Of a DNA stretch of 64,000 nt, positions 57,396 through 64,000 are shown in pieces. Source of the stretch: Gnetum montanum. Its lineage: Eukaryota; Streptophyta; Gnetopsida; Gnetales; Gnetaceae. The notes beneath the pieces were generated by a model. The model saw only the letters and a program-made list of their open reading frames with translations, was not told where the DNA came from and did no database searches. The stretch covers positions 25,929-89,928 of the forward strand of contig MNCI01030329.1 of NCBI GenBank assembly GCA_015680685.1. The letters run 5' to 3'. The first letter of the stretch is position 1; each line of letters opens with the position of its first letter. Made by a program: the position numbers and the translations under genes.

Positions 57396-59160
57396 GGAAC
57401 AAATCATCTTTGTTTGGGATTGGATGCTAAACTAGTTTTATTAAATGATTTAGATGTTTATAGTTAACAACTAACTATTTCTTACCTCTAACTTATTCTT
57501 CTTATTTGTTGACGTAAAAGGTAGCATAGACAAATATACTGATGCTTAGCTATATGAGTCTCTTTTCTAGAGGAGTACTAATTTCTTTATGACATTTAGC
57601 TTTGAGTGATGGTAGCATTCATATGTAGTGAGCTTTGGTTTTGATTTTAACATTATCCTTAAATTCTATCATGCACCAATGCTCCTGTTCATGCCTGAAG
57701 GCTATTGGATAATCACTTACTAATTTTAGTAATTCATCATTTATAGTACTAAATTTATCTTCTAATTTTTTGACACTATTTACTACCCATTATGTATTAG
57801 GTTCCTTATGCAATGTCTATTTTTCAGAAAACCTATTGTTGTACTAGTGTTATCATTGCAGTCTTATGCCACTAATTTCAATGAAGGTTGGAACAATAGT
57901 GTATGTTCCTAAAACTTATAAATTATCAATTCCTATAAGTAGCTCATAACTTTAGATTTCATAGAGGATTACTGTGATGTAGATTATGTTGCTATTATGT
58001 TTGATAGGGATGGTAGCCTTTTGGTTGCTTGCTATCTTTTATGTATTGAACCTAATGTATGCCTTTGGGGATTCTTCCCAAAGGCTTGAGGGAATTATGT
58101 GCCATTTTTCTAATGACACTTTAGCACCTAAATCTATTAGTGCATCTATAGGATACATATTATAATTCTCAATATTAATAAACAAAGTAAATATAGGTAA
58201 ACTAGTTTTATGCCTAGCATTTATACTTACTATTAGTATTGACATAGCTTGGGTTTTCTTTTGCTATTGCTCTTATTGGTAGCTTTCTTCTATACTCTCT
58301 AGATCTTCTAATTCTATTGTTGCCATTTGGATGAATGTCTTTAACTATTGGATTTTTTGTATTTGTAATAAATATTTATTCAAGTTTGGGGGTTGGAATA
58401 TAGTTAGTGTATTCTCTTGATGGAATTCTCTAGATTCTTCTCATTCTTTTGGTCTTTTTGTAGAAGCTTGGAATCTTGGAACTTGAACCATCTTTCGTTG
58501 GTCAACAAGTTATGCCTCTTTCTCCTCTATTCATCTATTCAAGGCCATGATTTTGTTGGTTTCAAAGATGGGTAACTTTGCCTTTTCTTTTTGTCATTTT
58601 GATAGCTCTAACTTTATCATTTGGTACATAGGATCTCTTTTGATAGGGTCCATGGGATCCGATGTTCAAATGATACATTTTCATTGATAACAAAATCATA
58701 ATATTTTTTTCAATAAATTATATTCTTCTATGAAATTTATCTTACATGGGTGCTTTTGTTTCTTGGGATAGTCATGAGCATAGTGATTTCCCTAATAGAG
58801 AAAATAGTGGATGTTCTTATTGAGGTATGTTTTTTCAACATTTAAACATACAATGGAATACTTTATTAGAATTGGGTTTATATCATTTTGGCTTCCAATT
58901 GTGATAGTTTTGGAAATAGCTACATTTATAGTGATGTTTAGAATGAGACCTANTGATGTTTAGAAGATGGATCAACTATTCTTTCAAGATTTGACTCAAC
59001 TTCTTCTATTTTTGTTGAACTTTCTCTTGTGAGTATTTTCTTGGCATCAATAGTTATTCCTAGTTCTATGAATAAGATTTGAATTCTTTTTTCATTTTTT
59101 TTCATCAGGGCTTTGTTTGGTTCAATGATCCTAAATGATCATCAGCTTGGGAAGAGAGCA
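57396..59160 (-). pseudogene. Pararetrovirus-like capsid/protease relic (upstream half)
   Basis: Minus-strand continuation of the relic at 49400-50425. From right to left it shows a decayed zinc knuckle (about 58745-58800, where NHYAHDYPKK remains but Cys positions are changed) and a protease segment (58245-58039) with the word ALIDLGAKVSL, in which the active-site triad is changed to D-L-G. The order zinc knuckle, protease, RT, RNase H fits Caulimoviridae. The stretch between 57396 and 58039 should join protease to RT; I cannot read it well. One N is at about 58953. The copy is broken many times. Confidence 0.6.
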
Positions 59161-59736
59161 ACAGTTGGTTTAGGAAATATGTTTCTACTAAAGCTTTGCT
59201 CAAGGACATCTTCTATGGCAAAGGGATCACTTTTTGTAAAGCTAGTAGTTTTTTAGTTTTACATTGTAGAGTTTTTTTGCTATAACTCATTGATTGGCTT
59301 GATGGAACAAGATTATAGAATTCTTGTAATGTATCATCAATTTGGGGAAAATTCCTCATTATTTATCTTTGTATCACATTCTATATTAGAAGATCCTACT
59401 AAAAGTAACTATTGTCTGAAGGGAAGTATGGCTATAATACTAGTTATTGAGAACATCTTAAAGCATAACCTTGTTCCAATTATTGCATATATACTTCTAT
59501 ATGCCATATCAAGAGGAACCTAAACTATTGACATTAAAGCCTATATAAATTTCTATCTCTAAGTGAGAACTTAAAGTTAGGTAGCATTACTACTCATTCT
59601 AGCCTTTCTTTAGCTTATGTAATAATTGCATCTTTAAAATATTTTAATCTTCTATCAACTAATATGATCCAATACGGATTTTGATGGTAATAGTTAAAAT
59701 ATGGGTGAATTTGTATATCTAGTTTAACTATGTGGA
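59161..59736. other. Unassigned sequence left of the LINE
   Basis: AT-rich. Possibly the 5' end of the pararetrovirus-like relic, but no motif is readable. Confidence 0.35.
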
Positions 59737-61793
59737 CATAATTAAAATCTTTTTTTCTAATCCAAAATACAACCGATAATGTTAAACGACTTTTAGCCCA
59801 AGTAGAGCAATATTGTTCTCTCTCAGGTTCTACCATTAATTGGTCTAAATCTTCTGTATATAGTTTTCATAACAATTATAGTAAACTCCCCACCTATCCA
59901 TGGATATTAATACAAGACCATGAGATCATGAAGCTCTTGGGAATCCCTTTTCGATTTCGTGGTCCTACTTTTGAACTGTGGGAGCTAGTAATCTCTCGTA
60001 TTCGTAAGAAAACTGAAAAGTGGAAGACTAAGCCCCTTACCTTGGCAGGAAAATATCTTGTTTGTAAATCCATTTGTGCTTCTACCCATGTGTACTATTC
60101 CTCGTGCTGGGATCCTTCCCACATAGCCTATCAAACCTTGGAGCGGTTATTTCGAGACTTCATGTGGTCATCTAAAGATTCCCAACGAGGTTTTCATCGT
60201 GTTGCTTGGAACATTGTCACTCTTCCTAGAAACAAAGGAGGGTTAGGTCTGTTGAATTCCTACAAACAGGGTCTCACCTTAGTTGCTAAGTGGTTAGTGC
60301 AACATCTGGACACCTCTGACATAATTGGAAATCTTCTCCAGCTAAGGCTTCATCAAAGTTTTCCTAGACATAAGCCTTTTTGGGAAAACATCCATCCTAT
60401 TAATTGGATTTTCTCTCCTCATTCTATCTCCATTCCTGGTTCCCATGTCTTCAAAAGCATATGGAAGGCTTGGCAAGTTCTCCACCATCATATTAATTGG
60501 TCTAATATCCATCTTAATCCTACTCTCCTTCCCATGCTTTGCCCTTGGTGGTTACCCTTGACCCCTGCCCCTCTTGCCATTACTAATGCAAGATTAGCTA
60601 TTATTTGATACCGGAAGGGAGTGATTTCCCTTAATTGTCTTCGTCTTGCTAATCAATGGATTTCTTGGGAAGCATTTGAAAACCTATATGGAGCTTCGAA
60701 AGCAATGCGGCTTTGCTTCCACCAGATACATACATTTCTTCATCAATCATTACACCTAGATGGTGCTATCCAAGGTATATTTCATGCCCTCTATTGGTCC
60801 AATGGGTCAAAAGTTTTTCCTTATCGGCCACATGTTCCCTTTCAATTGTTACACGATTCTTCCGAAGTCATTCTACGCTGCAATCGATCTTGGAATAAAC
60901 AAGAATCAGAGGATTTTTGGATCTCTCTTTTCAACCAAATTTGGCATCTCCCGACTCTTCCCAAAATTCAACAATTCCTTTGGTGTTTTCTTCATCAAGG
61001 TCTTCCTATCGGGAAACGTTTAGCATACCTTGGGATTCAATCCCCTAAGTGCCCTTTATGTACTAACCCTGAAACCTTTGTCCATGTTTTTTGGCTTTGC
61101 CCATTTGCTCAACATGCATGGGAATGGGCTTCTAAGGATTTTCCCTCATGCACTCTTACACAAGAGGCTGTAATGTTTGGTCTCTTACCTACCAGGTCCA
61201 CAAACTCTCATTACCTATGGAAGCTCCTTAGGCCCATCATTTTATATAATATTTGGAAACGTAGATGTACCACACTTTTTCAAAAGACAATTAATTCAAA
61301 CTCCTTACACCTAACTACGTCAAAATAAATGCAAATTCTTCGGCATGTTCACTTCCAAATTACATCTCAAGCCCCAAAATTCAAGATGAATGCTAACCAG
61401 TTGTTTTTCTTATTGCAGCCATGGAGTCATATCGGAGATCCAAATAATCACCATCATCAAGCCTCGCTTTAGAAGAAAGTCTCCTAATTAAGCCATAGTT
61501 TTCTACACCATTTGGCCTTTTTCCTCTTTCTTCCATCTTTGTTCTCATTCGACAATCCACACCCTGGAAAAGATACACACATTTCAGCGAATGGTTGATC
61601 TCTGGATTGCATTTCCACACCCTGTGGAATGCTAAGTTAACATGTTTCCTTTATATTAGTCTCAGTCAACACAGTTTCTCTTCCCCCCTTCCTCAATTTT
61701 AAGTATTGAAGTAGCTTATGTACTAAATTTTGTTTTCTATTAATAAAATTCTCTTTTTGGGTCTGACACCCCCCCCATAATTAAAATCTTTTT
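59737..61793 (+). mobile_element. 5'-truncated L1-type LINE with exact 18-bp target duplication
   Basis: Identical 18-mers CATAATTAAAATCTTTTT flank the insertion (59737-59754 and 61776-61793). The inserted part (59755-61775) starts within the RT C-terminal region and runs through the zf-RVT domain to a 3' UTR with AATAAA (61742-61747). It ends with TCTGACACCCCCCCC rather than a poly(A) tail. Exact duplication and good coding state show that it is among the younger insertions here. Confidence 0.92.
59766..61328 (+). pseudogene. LINE ORF2 C-terminal part (RT end and zf-RVT), one in-frame stop
   Basis: ORF2 proteins copy LINE RNA at the target site. One frame runs from 59766 to 61328 with a single TGA (60606-60608). 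Its start (DNVKRLLAQVEQYCSLSGST) is the end of the RT domain. MKLLGIPFRFRG and TLAGKYLVCKSICASTHVYY follow, with LFRDFMWSS and KGGLGLLN, all usual for plant L1 elements. The zf-RVT domain lies near 60940-61125: LPKIQQFLWCFLHQGLPIGK, then CPLCTNPETFVHVFWLCPFA with the Cys/His positions intact. The N-terminal endonuclease and most of RT are absent because of 5' truncation. Confidence 0.92.
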
Positions 61794-62443
61794 GTTTCCA
61801 ATCCTTCCACTCATGTCCTAAGCATTGCTACTTCCAATTTTTTCTTTTTATCTTTTAGCATCTCCACTATCAAGAATAACTTGGCTTTGGGACTTGTCTC
61901 ACCCTAGATAATAAAAAAATATCAAGAATTTTTAATTTCCCTTTCCATTGGAGGTCCAACCTAATAATGTGTGACAACGTGAGTAGCCACTTGTACATCT
62001 CACTTTGTGATGTGTATAATACATGTAATATATTGATAGCTATCGTTTTCCTATCATGTTGTTTTTAATGATATTGTTTGTTTCTAGTAGCCATCACATC
62101 TAGCTTAAATTTAAAGGAGGAAAAGAGAATTTTAGTACTATTTCAACAAGTGACTAGTCATAATAAAAAATAAATAAATAAATAAAAATCACTTGTCCTT
62201 GCCTCAGCCTTTAGTGCTAATTCTTGGTACCAATATCAACGTATTATTTTGAAATTAATTAAATTTCAAAATAGAAACAACAATGAAAATAAGAAAAACA
62301 AAAACATTTCTACCATGTGAAAACATCAATATGAGAGAAGAAAACCTATGGATAGAACTTTTATTTATTTTGGAAAAAATAACCTAAGGATAAAAGCCAT
62401 CCTTAATAGCTTTCATAGCTTTTTGCTATTACAAAACACTTAA
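61794..62443. other. Unassigned AT-rich sequence with (AAAT)n
   Basis: No gene or element found. A short (AAAT)n run lies at 62164-62187. Confidence 0.5.
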
Positions 62444-63015
62444 TGTCATGTCCCCAATCCCAAATGATGTTGTTGCATAACAAAGATGATGTCTCTTCAT
62501 AACAAGCATTATTTTTATCATAACAAGACTTGAAAGGGTAGTTGTAATTAAGACCCAAAAGGGCATGTTGTAATAACAGACATGTCTCTTTAGGTAATCA
62601 TTGGGCATTTGACCTAAGGCATTTATACTTGAGGTTGGAGGTTGTGTCAGCATGGAGTGGTGAAGCTAGTACAAGCAAGTCATGAGAGCTAGGTGAAGTA
62701 GGAAAAGAAGTGGATTGGCCAATTCTTTTGGCTAGTAATAGGCCTAACCATTGTGGAAGTGGTGGATTGCCTCTAAGGGATAAATGCCAAAGGAAGAAAA
62801 CCCCAAGGAATAACATGATCCAGAAATGCTATTCCATATTAATAAAGCATTATGTTTTTTTTTTTTTATCTTTTTGCATTTTTCCTATTATTTTATTTAT
62901 ACATAATGTCAAATATCACATATATTTTGCATTTGATATATTTTCTTCATACAAATAATGTCTAATATATCATATATTTAACATTTTCCATGACATCTAG
63001 GGACGAGATGTCACA
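62444..63015 (+). repeat. Probable LTR of another Ty3/gypsy family (572 bp)
   Basis: It starts TGTCATGTCCCC and ends GGGACGAGATGTCACA, the start/end style common in plant chromovirus LTRs; the two ends form an inverted repeat (TGACATCT/AGATGTCA also at 62991-63013). The next bases ATTGATATTGAAATAG could be a decayed TTGGTATCAGAGC-type primer site. No duplication is seen (CTTAA against ATTGA), so if real it is a 5' LTR with a lost interior. Confidence 0.45.
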
Positions 63016-63924
63016 ATTGATATTGAAATAGACCATGACCCAAGGGCCATTCAAAACCATGGACTGACTACAACATGAACCTAATGATGAACCTTGAAAC
63101 AACAACATAGAGAAAGAGATTGATCATCACTAGATGTAACATATATTTATGATGTAAGTTAAAAGATACATTTTCATTAATTTCATGAACAATGGATCAA
63201 GCATCTAGATCCTAGTAATCAACAAAATTCTTTCATGGATATTAATAATCGATGAAGATCTGATCATGCCTAATCAAGATTTATTAATTACAAGAGATGT
63301 TGGTAAGACAATGAAACATCGGTCCTAGTAACTATTGCCCATCTTAATAATATAATTATTAATTGATTAACATCATTATTAAATTTCTTTTGAAAAAGTT
63401 AGTAACCATGAGCATAATTAATCTTGTTTTGTTAAAGCTCATTATTTAAGTAATCTAGAAGATCTCAAATTACCATATGTCAACCTAGAAATGTCAATTC
63501 AACAAAATAGGCTATTTGGATATTTCTTATTTCTAAAAAAGTCAAGTTTATTTTTAAACCCTAAGACTATGCCCAATGTGTAGTAATCATTCAGATGATT
63601 CCAATGGTACAAATTTCATCTTGATTATACTTACCATTTGAGAGATATCATTGTTTAAAATTTTCTCATTAGGTGTTCATTAAATGCTATTACATTATTA
63701 AATTATTATTTTCAAAAAAATATGTTTTTGAGATGCGGATGTCATGGGTTTGACCTCAACCCCAAAAATGTTTTTATGTTAAATAATAATAATAATAATA
63801 ATAATAATTTGAAATGGGAGGTCTTGGGTTCAAACCCAAGTCCCCTCCCTTGTTAGTTTTATTTTAATATATATATATATGTATGTATGTATGTATTTAC
63901 ATTTTAAAAGAGGCAAGAGGTCAG
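63016..63924. other. Unassigned sequence with microsatellites
   Basis: (AAT)n at 63781-63808 and (AT)n-(GTAT)n at 63866-63895. Two similar words, 'gatgtcatgggtttgacctc' and 'aggtcttgggttcaaaccca', lie at about 63738 and 63820. The last 20 bases contain an AAAAGAGGCAAGAGGTCA purine stretch before the LTR start. Confidence 0.5.
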
Positions 63925-64000
63925 TGAAACACCACAAAAGTTTGCATGTTATGACCATTCTTCAGCATGTAGCTTTCACCCCATGAAACCTAAGGAAAAA
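63925..64000 (+). repeat. Start of a further Tat-like LTR, cut by window end
   Basis: TGAAACACCACAAAA followed by GCATGTAGCTTTCACCCCAT, matching the first 75 bp of the LTRs at 5597 and 28518. The purine-rich stretch before it suggests a 3' LTR with its element's interior deleted or to the left. Confidence 0.8.

Noticed and set aside
63735-63850. Possible tRNA or SINE (GGGTTCAAACCC word like a B box)
   Set aside because: No A box at the right distance, no cloverleaf, and the word is a simple inverted repeat.

Overview
The window looks like intergenic DNA from a seed plant with a large, repeat-rich nuclear genome. The evidence is plant LTR-retrotransposon lineages nested in one another (Tat/Ogre-like and Athila-like Ty3/gypsy, plus Copia), a plant L1-type LINE, a probable caulimovirid-like pararetrovirus relic, AT-rich sequence and heavy stop-codon decay. 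I found no intact host gene, rRNA, tRNA or CRISPR array. The species cannot be fixed from this sequence.

Layout. (1) 1-5591 and 30204-32176 are two halves of an old Tat-like element (B); its pol is missing, a ~190-bp repeat array lies at 1860-4080 and its 3' LTR is 30857-32176. (2) Inserted in B is a 24.6-kb Tat/Ogre-like element (A, 5592-30203): LTRs of 1.73 and 1.68 kb, near-matching 5-bp target duplications, decayed gag, protease, RT-RNase H, a second Tat-type RNase H and integrase. Protease and RT are separated by 11 kb holding an antisense multi-exon-like gene relic, a ~130-bp array and a ~180-bp array. A solo LTR of a third Tat-type family (10414-12249) sits inside A with a perfect CTAGT duplication. 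(3) 32340-34434 is a minus-strand Athila-like relic (LTR and 5' gag) that B apparently hit. (4) 34506-39930 is a minus-strand Copia element in which only gag is recognisable. (5) 40588-47644 and 50426-57395 are two complete-ended members of one Athila-like family with perfect duplications (ACTAG, CCATT). They encode gag and protease but show no RT, RNase H or integrase, so they look non-autonomous. (6) The second of these split a minus-strand pararetrovirus-like relic (57396-59160 and 49400-50425). (7) 59755-61775 is a 5'-truncated LINE with an exact 18-bp duplication and one in-frame stop. (8) 62444-63015 is a probable LTR, and 63925-64000 is the beginning of another Tat-type LTR.

The parts do not form a cellular pathway; they are successive insertions. 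The most unusual themes are: the LTR upstream (U3) regions of several families each carry clusters of a different short palindrome; in the two Tat elements the same family-specific motif also recurs in an internal ~180-190-bp array; element A carries an antisense gene-like region; and the gag/protease-only Athila-like family has a distinctive gag N-terminal domain and a conserved small 3' ORF.
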